A stretch of DNA of 22,890 bases from an uncultured Oscillospiraceae bacterium (GCA_910588365.1 CAJUQS010000163.1:1-22890); one strand, 5' to 3'. Positions 6,496-14,476 are shown, counted from the first letter of the stretch. Made by a program: numbers and translations. The notes: a model not told the origin generated them from the sequence alone.

Positions 6496-8061
6496 ATGGA
6501 AAATCCCAGCAAAATCACAGAGGTCGTTCTGGACGGACACAGCCTGACGCTGGAGTCCTTCGTCGCCGTCGCCCGGTTCGGCGCCCGCGTCTCGCTGTCC
6601 GGCGAGGCCCGGGAGGCTATGGCCCGCTCCAGGGCCCTGGCGGAGAAGATCGCCAGGGAGAAGCGGGTGGCCTACGGCATCACCACCGGCTTCGGCGACT
6701 TCGCCTCCGTGGCCGTGTCGGACGAACTCAGCAGCCAGCTGTCCACCAACCTGATCCTCAGCCACTGCACCGGCACCGGCGAACCCTACAGCCAGGAGCA
6801 GGTGCGCGGCATGATGCTTCTGCGGGCCAACGCCCTGTGCGTGGGGCTCAGCGGCGTGCGCCCCGTGCTGGTGGAGATGCTCATTGAGATGCTCAACCGG
6901 AACGTCATCCCGGTCATCCCCCAGAAGGGGTCCCTGGGTGCCTCCGGCGATCTGGCGCCCTTGTCCCACATGGGCCTGGTGCTGCTGGGCCGGGGCGAGG
7001 CCTTCTACCAGGGGCAGCGCCTCCCCGGCGGCGAGGCCATGGAAAAAGCCGGCATCCCGGTGCTGGATACCCTGGTGTGCAAGGAGGGCCTGGGCATCAC
7101 CAACGGCACCTGCGCCATGACCAGCGTGGGCGGCCTGCACCTCTATGACACCATCCGGGCCGCGCAGCTGGCGGACCTGGTCAGCTCCATGACCCTCACC
7201 GCCCTCACCGGACAACTGGACGCCTACCAGGATCGGATGCACACGGCCCGGGGCCACGTGGGACAGCTCCAGGTGGCCCGCAACATCCGGAGGCTGACCG
7301 AGGGCAGCGAGATCCTCGAGCGCAGCCAGGGGGCCCGGGTCCAGGACGCCTACGCCCTGCGGTGCATCCCCCAGGTCCACGGGGCCGTCCGGGACGCGCT
7401 GGAGTTCATCAAGAGCAAGGTGGACATCGAGCTCAACGCCGTCACCGACAACCCCCTGCTGTTCTGCGAGGACGAGGCGGTCATCTCCGGCGGCAACTTC
7501 CACGGCGAGCCCATGGCACTGCCCTTCGACTTCCTGGGCATCGCCTGCTCCGAGCTGGCCAGCATCTCCGAGCGGCGCATTGAGCGCATGGTCAACGCCT
7601 CCCTCTCCAACGGCCTGACCCGCTTCCTCACCATCCACGGCGGCGTCAACAGCGGCTTCATGATCGTCCAGTATACCGCCGCCTCCATGGCCTCGGAGAA
7701 CAAGGTGCTGGCCCACCCCGCCTGCGTGGACTCCATCCCCTCCTCCGCCAACCAGGAGGACTTCGTCTCCATGGGCACCACCGCCGCCCGGAAGGCCGGC
7801 ACCATCCTGGAGAACACCCGGTCCGTGCTGGCCTATGAGCTGCTCACCGCCTGTCAGGCCATCGACATCCGCCGCCAGACCGGCCGGCAGGGCACCGGGC
7901 TGTCCCCGGCGGTGGAGGCAATCTTCAACCGGGTGCGCCGGGAGGTGCCCTACATGGAGGAGGACCGGGAGCTCTGGCCGGACATCCAGGCCGTGGAGGC
8001 CATGGTCCGCAGCGGCGAGCTGCTGGATATCGCCTGGGAGCTGGTCCCCGACTTCCAGTAA
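6496..8061 (+). CDS. hutH: Histidine ammonia-lyase HutH
   Basis: 521 aa, typical for the family. It deaminates L-histidine to trans-urocanate, the entry step of histidine degradation, in the cytosol. The Ala149-Ser150-Gly151 triad in GSLGASGDLAPLSHM forms the MIO prosthetic group. Other family marks are YGITTGFGDFA (about 57-67), DNPLLF, GGNFHGEPMA and the late SSANQEDFVSMG. AAGGAGGAG lies 5 bases before the ATG. It has its own strong promoter with the palindromic operator. It is followed 19 bases later by the convergent YerC-like gene, so the rest of the pathway (hutU onward) is separated from it by about 590 bases. Confidence 0.97.
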   Translation: MENPSKITEVVLDGHSLTLESFVAVARFGARVSLSGEAREAMARSRALAEKIAREKRVAYGITTGFGDFASVAVSDELSSQLSTNLILSHCTGTGEPYSQEQVRGMMLLRANALCVGLSGVRPVLVEMLIEMLNRNVIPVIPQKGSLGASGDLAPLSHMGLVLLGRGEAFYQGQRLPGGEAMEKAGIPVLDTLVCKEGLGITNGTCAMTSVGGLHLYDTIRAAQLADLVSSMTLTALTGQLDAYQDRMHTARGHVGQLQVARNIRRLTEGSEILERSQGARVQDAYALRCIPQVHGAVRDALEFIKSKVDIELNAVTDNPLLFCEDEAVISGGNFHGEPMALPFDFLGIACSELASISERRIERMVNASLSNGLTRFLTIHGGVNSGFMIVQYTAASMASENKVLAHPACVDSIPSSANQEDFVSMGTTAARKAGTILENTRSVLAYELLTACQAIDIRRQTGRQGTGLSPAVEAIFNRVRREVPYMEEDRELWPDIQAVEAMVRSGELLDIAWELVPDFQ

Positions 8062-8080
8062 GACGGCGTTTTGGCGGTTA

Positions 8081-8398
8081 TCACACAGGCTCCGGGGCGT
8101 CCGCCTTCTCCCCCTGGCGGCCGAGAACCGCCCGGTAGCCCCCCGTCCCGAAGTGGAGGGCGGTGCTGATGCGGGTGATGGTGGTGCTGCTGACCGGCAG
8201 CTGTGCCCGGATGGCGTCGTAGGTCTCCCCGTTAAACAGCAGCTTTGCCACCTGTAAGCGCTGGGAGAGCTGGATGAGCTCCTGCATGGTACACAGATCC
8301 CGCAGGAACGAGCGGCACTCCTCCTCGCTTTCCAGAGAAAAAACCGCCTGTACGAGCGCATCAATGTGGTCCTGGTTGACTTGTTCGGGACGGTGCAT
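8081..8398 (-). CDS. YerC/YecD-family TrpR-like regulator (HisR candidate)
   Basis: 105 aa, right for the YerC/YecD family of TrpR-superfamily DNA-binding proteins. The core reads EECRSFLRDLCTMQELIQLSQRLQVAKLL, then the helix-turn-helix TYDAIRAQLPVSSTTITRIS and the family end LHFGTGGY. The ATG at 8398 is chosen because GGGAGG lies 8 bases upstream; the frame is open further, but there it runs through repeat B1. YerC-type proteins called HisR are reported as histidine-responsive regulators of histidine genes in Firmicutes. Its place antisense between hutH and hutU suggests control of this pathway. That target assignment is inference. No strong promoter was found, only a weak TTCAAA-17-TATCTT. 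Confidence 0.9.
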   Translation of the reverse strand: MHRPEQVNQDHIDALVQAVFSLESEEECRSFLRDLCTMQELIQLSQRLQVAKLLFNGETYDAIRAQLPVSSTTITRISTALHFGTGGYRAVLGRQGEKADAPEPV

Positions 8399-8432
8399 CG
8401 TCTGTTCCTCCCCATTCAAAAGATATCGTTCG

Positions 8433-8600
8433 CTAGGGCTTGTTTGAAAAATGGCAACACGCCCAAAGAGCGGCCCTTTTGCTGCCATACATTGCCGGTT
8501 TTCCTTGCAATCCACCCAGGATTCCTGCGTCAAACTGGCTTCATCTGGCAGCAAAGTTTCTCGCCTTTGGTCATATTTCCATTTTTCAAACAGCGCCTAG
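8433..8600. repeat. MITE-like repeat B1 between the regulator gene and hutU
   Basis: 168 bp bounded by CTAG at both ends, with 22-bp terminal inverted repeats that match at 19 positions: CTAGGGCTTGTTTGAAAA.. at 8433-8454 and its inverse at 8579-8600. There is no gene. The interior contains CCTTGCAATCC, CAGGATTCCTGCG and TCTCGCC in the same order as repeat A, showing common descent. It separates the regulator's ribosome site from the region immediately upstream of hutU. Confidence 0.8.
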
Positions 8601-8653
8601 TTCTTTTCAGCAGTATAACACAGGTTTCCAAAAAAAGATAGGAGGTCAATCCC

Positions 8654-10663
8654 ATGGAATGTAATCCCAACGCGGCCATGGACATCCGGCTGGAGGGTGA
8701 TCTGCCCCCCTTACCCGCCTTTGTGCCAGGCTGCCGCCGGGCCCCCCGCCGGGAGGCCCACCTCTCCGAAGCGGACAAGGCCCTGGCTATCCGCAACGCC
8801 CTTCGCTATATCCACCCGGACCACCACGCGGAGATGGCCAGGGAGTTCGCCCAGGAGCTTAATGAGCACGGCCGGATCTACGGCTACCGCTTCCGCCCCG
8901 AGGGCCGGATCTACGGCCGGCCTATTGACGAGTACAAGGGAAACTGCGTGGAGGCCAGGGCCTTCCAGGTGATGATCGACAACAACCTCGACTTTGACGT
9001 GGCCCTCTACCCCTACGAGCTGGTGACCTACGGCGAGACCGGCCAGGTGTGCCAGAACTGGATGCAGTACCGCCTGATCAAGAAGTACCTGGAGATCATG
9101 ACCGACGAGCAGACCCTGGTGGTCATGAGCGGCCACCCCCTGGGCCTGTTCCACTCCCACAAGCTGGCTCCCCGGTGCATCATCACCAACGGGCTCATGG
9201 TGGGCGCCTTTGACGACCAAAGAAACTTCAACCGTGCCGCGGCTTTGGGGGTGGCCAACTACGGCCAGATGACCGCCGGCGGCTGGATGTACATCGGGCC
9301 CCAGGGCATCGTCCACGGCACCTTCAACACCCTGCTCAATGCCGGGCGGCTGAAGCTTGGCATCCCGGAGGACGGGAATCTGGCCGGGCGGCTGTTTGTC
9401 TCCGCCGGCCTGGGCGGCATGAGCGGCGCCCAGGGCAAGGCGGCGGAGATCGCCGGGGCGGTGTCCATCATCGCCGAGGTGGACAACTCCCGCATCGACA
9501 CCCGGTACACCCAGGGCTGGGTCAGCGAGCGCACGGACAGCCTGGACGAGGCCCTGGCCATGGCCAGGGCCCATCTGGAGGCGAAGACCCCCTGCGCCAT
9601 CGCCTACCACGGCAATGTGGTGGACCTGCTGGAGTACCTCTGCGAGAAGGGCGTCCATGTGGACCTCATGAGCGACCAGACCTCCTGCCACGTGCCCTAC
9701 GACGGCGGCTACTGCCCCCAGGGCCTCACCTTCGACGAGCGCACGGAGATGCTGGACCGGGATCCCGAGGGCTTCCGGGTGCTGGTGGACAGGACCCTGC
9801 GCCGCCACTACGAGATGATCTGCAAATTCCACGACCAGGGCACCTACTTTTTCGACTACGGCAACAGCTTCCTCAAGGCCGTCTTCGATGCCGGCGTCAC
9901 GGCGGTGTGCAAAAACGGCAAGAACGATCTGGACGGCTTCGTCTTCCCCTCCTACGTGGAGGACATCCTGGGGCCCTGCCTCTTTGACTTCGGCTACGGC
10001 CCCTTCCGCTGGTGCTGCCTCTCCGGCAGGAGCGAGGATCTGGACAAGACCGACGAGGCGGCGGCGGCCTACATCCTCGCCCACAACCGCCGCTACCAGG
10101 ACTACGACAACTACGTCTGGGTCCGGGACGCCAAGCGGAACAAGCTGGTGGTGGGCACCCAGTGCCGCATCCTCTACCAGGACGCCATGGGCCGGATGAA
10201 CATCGCCCTGAGGTTCAACGAGATGGTCCGAAACGGCGAGATCGGCCCCGTCATGCTGGGCCGGGATCACCACGACACCGGCGGCACCGACTCCCCCTTC
10301 CGGGAGACCAGCAACATCAAGGACGGCTCCAACATCATGGCCGACATGGCGGTCCAGTGCTACGCCGGCAACGCCGCCCGGGGCATGAGCCTCATCGCCC
10401 TCCACAACGGCGGCGGCACCGGCATCGGCAAGGCTGTCAACGGCGGCTTCGGCATGGTGCTGGACGGCTCCGAGCGGGTGGACACCATTTTGAAGATGTC
10501 CATGCCCTGGGATACCATGGTAGGCGTGTCCCGCCGGGCCTGGGCCCGCAACGAGAACGCCCTGTCCACGGCGGCGGAGTACAACGAGCTGTACGCCGGA
10601 CAGGACCATATCACCCTGCCCTATCTGGCGGACGACGGCGTGATCGAGGATGCGCTGCGGTAG
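8654..10663 (+). CDS. hutU: Urocanate hydratase HutU (long form)
   Basis: 669 aa, matching the longer urocanases of streptococci and clostridia (about 670-680 aa) rather than the about 555-aa form of Bacillus or Pseudomonas. It adds water to urocanate to give 4-imidazolone-5-propanoate, using tightly bound NAD+. Visible are SGHPLGLFHSHKLAPR, the glycine-rich NAD-binding GLGGMSGAQGKAAEIAG (about residues 253-269), the Cys-containing WCCLSGRSEDL and LHNGGGTGIGKAVNGGFGM. AGGAGGT sits 7 bases before the ATG. A -10-like TATAAC (8614-8619) lies just outside repeat B1, but no good -35 is in place. Whether it has its own promoter or is read from hutH is open. An element of repeat D follows its stop. 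Confidence 0.97.
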   Translation: MECNPNAAMDIRLEGDLPPLPAFVPGCRRAPRREAHLSEADKALAIRNALRYIHPDHHAEMAREFAQELNEHGRIYGYRFRPEGRIYGRPIDEYKGNCVEARAFQVMIDNNLDFDVALYPYELVTYGETGQVCQNWMQYRLIKKYLEIMTDEQTLVVMSGHPLGLFHSHKLAPRCIITNGLMVGAFDDQRNFNRAAALGVANYGQMTAGGWMYIGPQGIVHGTFNTLLNAGRLKLGIPEDGNLAGRLFVSAGLGGMSGAQGKAAEIAGAVSIIAEVDNSRIDTRYTQGWVSERTDSLDEALAMARAHLEAKTPCAIAYHGNVVDLLEYLCEKGVHVDLMSDQTSCHVPYDGGYCPQGLTFDERTEMLDRDPEGFRVLVDRTLRRHYEMICKFHDQGTYFFDYGNSFLKAVFDAGVTAVCKNGKNDLDGFVFPSYVEDILGPCLFDFGYGPFRWCCLSGRSEDLDKTDEAAAAYILAHNRRYQDYDNYVWVRDAKRNKLVVGTQCRILYQDAMGRMNIALRFNEMVRNGEIGPVMLGRDHHDTGGTDSPFRETSNIKDGSNIMADMAVQCYAGNAARGMSLIALHNGGGTGIGKAVNGGFGMVLDGSERVDTILKMSMPWDTMVGVSRRAWARNENALSTAAEYNELYAGQDHITLPYLADDGVIEDALR

Positions 10664-10669
10664 GTGATC

Positions 10670-10710
10670 ATTCCTTTTTCCTGCAAGAAAAAGGAATCAA
10701 AAAGAACTTT
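10670..10710 (+). repeat. Repeat D1: hairpin element after hutU
   Basis: An 11-bp perfect stem pairs ATTCCTTTTTC (10670-10680) with GAAAAAGGAAT (10687-10697), followed by the conserved tail CAAAAAGAACTTT. It starts 6 bases after the hutU stop. Related copies follow the genes ending at 16404 and 19883. This copy lacks their second hairpin. No U run follows the stem, so it is not a textbook terminator; transcript 3'-end formation or protection is possible. Confidence 0.75.
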
Positions 10711-10725
10711 AATGGGGCATACGAC

Positions 10726-11988
10726 ATGAAAATACTGCTGATAAAGAACATTGGTCTTTTAGCCACGCCCCTGGGCTCCGCCGCCAGAAGCGGGGCCGCC
10801 CAGGGGGAGATCCGGCTTCTGCGGGACGCCTGGGTGCGGGTGGAGGACGGCGTGATTGCCGCAGTGGGGAGCGGCGCGCCGGAGGTCCCTGCGGGCGCCG
10901 GGGTGCTGGACGCCGGCGGAAAGCTGGTAACGCCCGGGCTGGTGGACGCCCACACCCACCTGGTCTTCGGCGGGTGGCGGCAGAATGAGCTGGCGCTGAA
11001 GCTGCGGGGGGTGCCCTATCTGGACATCCTGGCCCAGGGCGGCGGGATTCTCTCCACCGTGACGGCCACCCGGGCCGCCAGCCAGGAGGAGCTGGCGGAG
11101 AAGGCCCGGGCGGCGCTGGACGAGATGCTCTCCTTCGGCACCACCACCTGCGAGGCCAAGAGCGGCTACGGCCTGGACACGGAGACGGAGCTGCGGCAGC
11201 TGCGGGCCATCCGTGCGCTGGACGGGACCCATCCCGTGGATCTGGTCCCCACCTTTCTGGGGGCCCACGCCCTGCCCCAGGAGTACAGGGAGCGCCGCGC
11301 GGAGTACGTCCGGCTCCTCTGCGAGGAGATGATCCCCGCCGCGGCGGCGGAGGGGCTGGCGCGGTTCTGCGACGTGTTCTGTGAGACCGGGGTGTTCACG
11401 GCGGAGGAGTCCCGGACAATTCTGGAGGCGGGAAAGCAGCACGGCCTCCGGCCCAAGATCCACGCCGACGAGATCGACGCCATCGGCGGATCCCGGCTGG
11501 CCGGGGAGATCGGGGCCGCGTCCGCCGAGCACCTGATCGCCTGCCCACCCGAGGGCATCGCCAGCATGGCAAAGGGCGGCACGGTGGCCTGCCTGCTGCC
11601 CTGCACCAGCTTCTACCTGGGGGCGGCCTACGCCCCGGCCCGGGAGATGGTGGGCGCCGGCGTGCCGGTGGCCATGGCTACGGACTTCAACCCCGGCTCC
11701 TGCCCCTGTCTGAATATGCAGCTGGTGATGAACCTGGGGTGCCTTAAGTACCGGCTGACCCCGGAGGAGGTCCTCACCGCCGTCACCCTCAACGGCGCGG
11801 CCGCCATCGGCATGGCGGAGTCGGTGGGATCCGTGGAGCCCGGCAAGCTGGGGGATCTGGTGATCTGGGAGGCGGAGGATCTCAACTACATCTGCTACCG
11901 CATGGGCAGCAGCCTGGCCCGCACGGTCGTCAAGCGGGGTAAAATTTATGAAAACACGGTGGGCCGGAGAGGCCCGGGAGGAAATTGA
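10726..11988 (+). CDS. hutI: Imidazolonepropionase HutI
   Basis: 420 aa, normal size. It hydrolyses 4-imidazolone-5-propanoate to N-formimino-L-glutamate. As an amidohydrolase it shows the metal ligands His76-x-His78 in DAHTHLVFGG, KSGYGLDTETELR, the later His in KIHADEID, AEHLI and the Asp in ATDFNPGSCP. The start MKILLIKNIG is the conserved N-terminus, but no proper Shine-Dalgarno sequence precedes it: repeat D1 occupies the 5' side and only AATGGGG is near. The stop lies 1 base before the ATG of the next gene, so hutI and ftcD are translationally tied. Confidence 0.96.
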   Translation: MKILLIKNIGLLATPLGSAARSGAAQGEIRLLRDAWVRVEDGVIAAVGSGAPEVPAGAGVLDAGGKLVTPGLVDAHTHLVFGGWRQNELALKLRGVPYLDILAQGGGILSTVTATRAASQEELAEKARAALDEMLSFGTTTCEAKSGYGLDTETELRQLRAIRALDGTHPVDLVPTFLGAHALPQEYRERRAEYVRLLCEEMIPAAAAEGLARFCDVFCETGVFTAEESRTILEAGKQHGLRPKIHADEIDAIGGSRLAGEIGAASAEHLIACPPEGIASMAKGGTVACLLPCTSFYLGAAYAPAREMVGAGVPVAMATDFNPGSCPCLNMQLVMNLGCLKYRLTPEEVLTAVTLNGAAAIGMAESVGSVEPGKLGDLVIWEAEDLNYICYRMGSSLARTVVKRGKIYENTVGRRGPGGN

Positions 11989-11989
11989 A

Positions 11990-12901
11990 ATGGCGAAACT
12001 GGTAGAGTGCATTCCCAACTTCAGCGTCAGCCGGGAGCAGGATCCCGCCGTCTTTGGGGCCCTGGAGACAGCGGCCAGCAGCGTCCCCGGCTGTACGGTG
12101 CTGGACATCCAGTCCGACGGCGACCACAACCGCTGCGTGTTCACCATGGTGGGCTCCCCGGCGGCCATTGAGGCGGCAGTCCTCCTGCTGGCGAAGGTGG
12201 CCGTGGAGCGCATCGACATGACCAGGCACACCGGCCAGCATCCCCGGATGGGCGCTGTGGACGTGATCCCCTTCGTCCCCACCATGGATATGACGGTGGA
12301 GGAGTGCGTGGAGCTCAGCAAGCGGGTGGCGGAGCGCGTCTGGACGGAGCTGAAGGTTCCCTCCTTCCTCTACGAGGATTCCGCCGCCTCCCCCGCCCGG
12401 GTGAATCTGGCGGACGTGCGCCGGGGCCAGTTCGAGGGCATGGCGGAAAAGCTCCGGCAGCCGGAGTGGGCCCCGGACTACGGCGAGCGGGCCCCCCACC
12501 CCACGGCGGGCGTGGTGGCTATCGGGGCGCGGATGCCCCTCATCGCCTACAACGTAAACCTGGACACCCCGAATCTGGAGATTGCCAGCAAGATCGCCAA
12601 GGCCATCCGCGCCGCCGGCGGCGGCTTCAAGTACTGCAAGGCCATCGGGGTCATGCTGGAGGACCGGAACATCGCCCAGGTGTCCATGAACCTGGTCAAC
12701 TACGAGGGTACGCCCATCTACTACGTCTTTGAGATGATCCGCTCACTGGCGGACCGCTACGGCGTGCGGATCATCGGCAGCGAGCTGGTGGGCCTCACCC
12801 CCGGCAAGGCCCTGCTGGACTGCGCGGAGTACTATCTGAAGCTGGAGGACTTCGACTGCCGCAAGCAGGTGATGGAGTACCACCTGATCGGCATGGAATA
12901 A
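11990..12901 (+). CDS. ftcD: Glutamate formimidoyltransferase (monofunctional FtcD)
   Basis: 303 aa, corresponding to the N-terminal transferase half of the bifunctional animal FTCD. It moves the formimino group from N-formimino-L-glutamate to tetrahydrofolate, releasing glutamate. Recognisable stretches are KLVECIPNFSVSRE at the start, SDGDHNRCVFTMVG, RHTGQHPRMGAVDVIPF (family active-site region) and AYNVNLDTPNLEIASKIA. GGGAGG lies 8 bases upstream of the chosen ATG; an earlier in-frame ATG falls inside hutI without a good site. It overlaps the tail region of hutI's operon and is followed by repeat C1 before its partner cyclodeaminase. Because this enzyme is present and no hutG was seen, the folate-linked route is the likely one. 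Confidence 0.95.
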   Translation: MAKLVECIPNFSVSREQDPAVFGALETAASSVPGCTVLDIQSDGDHNRCVFTMVGSPAAIEAAVLLLAKVAVERIDMTRHTGQHPRMGAVDVIPFVPTMDMTVEECVELSKRVAERVWTELKVPSFLYEDSAASPARVNLADVRRGQFEGMAEKLRQPEWAPDYGERAPHPTAGVVAIGARMPLIAYNVNLDTPNLEIASKIAKAIRAAGGGFKYCKAIGVMLEDRNIAQVSMNLVNYEGTPIYYVFEMIRSLADRYGVRIIGSELVGLTPGKALLDCAEYYLKLEDFDCRKQVMEYHLIGME

Positions 12902-12933
12902 GCTCTTTTCTCAGCGGAATCCATGATTTTCGA

Positions 12934-13099
12934 CTAATAGTGTACCAAGTTAGAAATTACAAATTGCGCGTGGAGGAGGATTTTTGCACGGCAGGAAGGA
13001 CGCAGGCGGGCTGTCGTCCGCCAAGGAGGACAACGCCGCCGTGCGGAAATTTCGCCCGGGATATGATTTGATTTCTGGCCGGATGGACCACTCGTAACG
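12934..13099. repeat. MITE-like repeat C1 between ftcD and fchA
   Basis: About 165 bp of gene-free DNA. Its right 45 bases (13048-13092) match 16152-16197 in inverted orientation with about two differences (core CGCCCGGGATATGATTTG). The ends are imperfect inverted repeats: TAGTGTACC on the left and GGATGGACCACT on the right. The middle can fold into a long hairpin (GCACGGC with GCCGTGC, and GGCGG with CCGCC inside). It is a longer relative of repeat C2. Confidence 0.7.
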
Positions 13100-13126
13100 A
13101 GAGGGCAAGCGAAAGGGAGAAACTTT

Positions 13127-13756
13127 ATGAAACAAAATGAATATACCGTATCCGGGTTTGCCGGACTGCTGGGCTCCGACGCTCCCGCCCCCGGCGGCGG
13201 CACCGCCGCAGTGCTGGAGGGCGCGCTGGGCGCGGCCCTGACGGAGATGGTCTGCCGCCTGACGGCGGGACGGGCCAAGTACGCCGGGCACGAGGCGCTC
13301 ATTCTGGACGTACAGAGCCGGGCGGAGGCCCTGCGGGACCGCCTGCTGGATGCCATGGAGGCGGACACGGCGGCGTTTTTGCTGGTCAGCAATGCCTTCG
13401 CCATGCCCAAGGGCACAAGCGAGGAGAAGGCCGCCCGCTCCGCCGCCATCCAGCGGGGCCTGGAGAAGTGCACTGAGGTGCCCCTGGAGGGGATGGAGCT
13501 GGCCGCCCAGGCCCTGGAGCTGGCCGCGTCCATCCTGGGCAAATTCAACGAGAACGCCGCCAGCGATCTGGGCGTGGCGTCCCTGTCCCTCCGGGCCGGG
13601 GTCCAGGGGACCTGGCTGAACGTGCTCATCAACGCCGCCAGCCTCAAGGACAGAGCCTTTGCCGAGGACGCCCTGGCCAAAGGCCGGGCCATTCTGGACA
13701 GGGCCCTCCCCCTGGCGGACCGGATCTTCGGGGAGATCGAGGCGTCCCTGCTGTAG
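13127..13756 (+). CDS. fchA: Formiminotetrahydrofolate cyclodeaminase FchA
   Basis: 209 aa, the size of stand-alone cyclodeaminases and of the C-terminal half of FTCD. It converts 5-formimino-tetrahydrofolate to 5,10-methenyl-tetrahydrofolate and ammonia, completing entry of the histidine carbon into the folate pool. Family marks are the N-terminal SDAPAPGGGTAAVLEGALGAAL (Gly-rich folate loop), EADTAAFLLVSNAFAMPKGT and the late NENAASDLGVASLSLRAGVQG. AAGGGAG lies about 7 bases before the ATG. It follows ftcD across repeat C1 and is 49 bases ahead of the DUF3786 gene. No promoter of its own was seen. Confidence 0.95.
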   Translation: MKQNEYTVSGFAGLLGSDAPAPGGGTAAVLEGALGAALTEMVCRLTAGRAKYAGHEALILDVQSRAEALRDRLLDAMEADTAAFLLVSNAFAMPKGTSEEKAARSAAIQRGLEKCTEVPLEGMELAAQALELAASILGKFNENAASDLGVASLSLRAGVQGTWLNVLINAASLKDRAFAEDALAKGRAILDRALPLADRIFGEIEASLL

Positions 13757-13805
13757 AATGCCGTCCCGCCGGCAGCGCGGCGCGGGGAAATGGAGGTTAC
13801 AAGCC

Positions 13806-14429
13806 ATGAACAACTATGAAAAGCAGCTTGAGGACTGGCGCCTGCGGTTTTTGTCGATGGATCAGGAGGACATCTGCCGGCGGCTGCCGGAGGTGCGCAA
13901 GTCGGACACGCGGCTGACCCTGTGGCACTACGGCAGGCAGTTCGCCGTGGACCGCCGGGAGGGCACCATCTCCGTCCTGTCCGACAGCAGGCCCGTGGCT
14001 CTGACAACGCGGCTGAACATCTACACCCTGTTCTGGTTCGCCTCGCCGTCAGCCCGCCTCTCCGGCGAGTGGCTTCCCTTCCGGGATCTGAAGGACGGCT
14101 CCCCCTTTGCCGCCGCCTTCCAGAGCGGTGTGCTCATGCCGCTGGCCGCCACCTTCTCCGGCCGGGAGGACCGGCTGGAGAAGGCGGTGGAGGCCCTGCG
14201 GGGAAGACGGCTGACGAATGCCGGCTTCCTCCTCCCCGCCTTTGACTGCATCCCTGTCAAGCTGATGTTCTGGGACGGGGACGACGAGTTTCCGGCCCAG
14301 GCCAACCTCCTCTTTGACAGGAGCGCCACGGATTTCATCCACATTGAGAGCGTTGTCACCATCGCCACGGAGCTGCTCCGCCAGCTGTCGGAGGCGGCGG
14401 AGCTCCCCATCCCGAGAGATACGTTCTAA
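13806..14429 (+). CDS. DUF3786 domain protein
   Basis: 207 aa, soluble, with no signal or membrane segment. The C-terminal portion KLMFWDGDDEFPAQANLLFDRSATDFIHIESV (about residues 158-189) is the recognisable DUF3786 pattern, and the N-terminal half carries SDTRLTLWHYGRQFAVD. DUF3786 proteins often occur near one-carbon or corrinoid genes, but their biochemical role is not established. GGAGG lies 9 bases before the ATG. It is the last gene of the rightward hut run and ends convergently with rplS about 50 bases before the shared hairpin. A link to folate or one-carbon handling is a guess from location. Confidence 0.82.
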   Translation: MNNYEKQLEDWRLRFLSMDQEDICRRLPEVRKSDTRLTLWHYGRQFAVDRREGTISVLSDSRPVALTTRLNIYTLFWFASPSARLSGEWLPFRDLKDGSPFAAAFQSGVLMPLAATFSGREDRLEKAVEALRGRRLTNAGFLLPAFDCIPVKLMFWDGDDEFPAQANLLFDRSATDFIHIESVVTIATELLRQLSEAAELPIPRDTF

Positions 14430-14476
14430 CGTACTGAAAACATTTCAAAAAAGATTTTACCGTTTTTCTGACACGC

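Noticed and set aside
6379..8415. 678-codon minus-strand frame over hutH
   Set aside because: Shadow of hutH; the genuine minus-strand gene in this area is the YerC-like one in a different frame at 8081-8398.
8399..8554. Upstream extension of the YerC-like gene
   Set aside because: The extension runs through repeat B1 and has no family likeness; the ATG at 8398 has a good ribosome site.
8711..10609. 632-codon open frame on the minus strand
   Set aside because: Lies wholly antisense to hutU and shows no family motif; a G+C-driven shadow.
10670..10710. Calling the D-type hairpins plain intrinsic terminators
   Set aside because: No U run follows the stem on the gene strand, and an extra linker and second hairpin recur between copies, so they were listed as a repeat family.
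10012..10725. N-terminal extension of the hutI frame through hutU
   Set aside because: Out of frame with hutU and unlike imidazolonepropionase; the conserved N-terminus starts at 10726.
13806..14429. Assigning the DUF3786 gene a folate enzyme function
   Set aside because: Only its location suggests this; no catalytic motif is visible.
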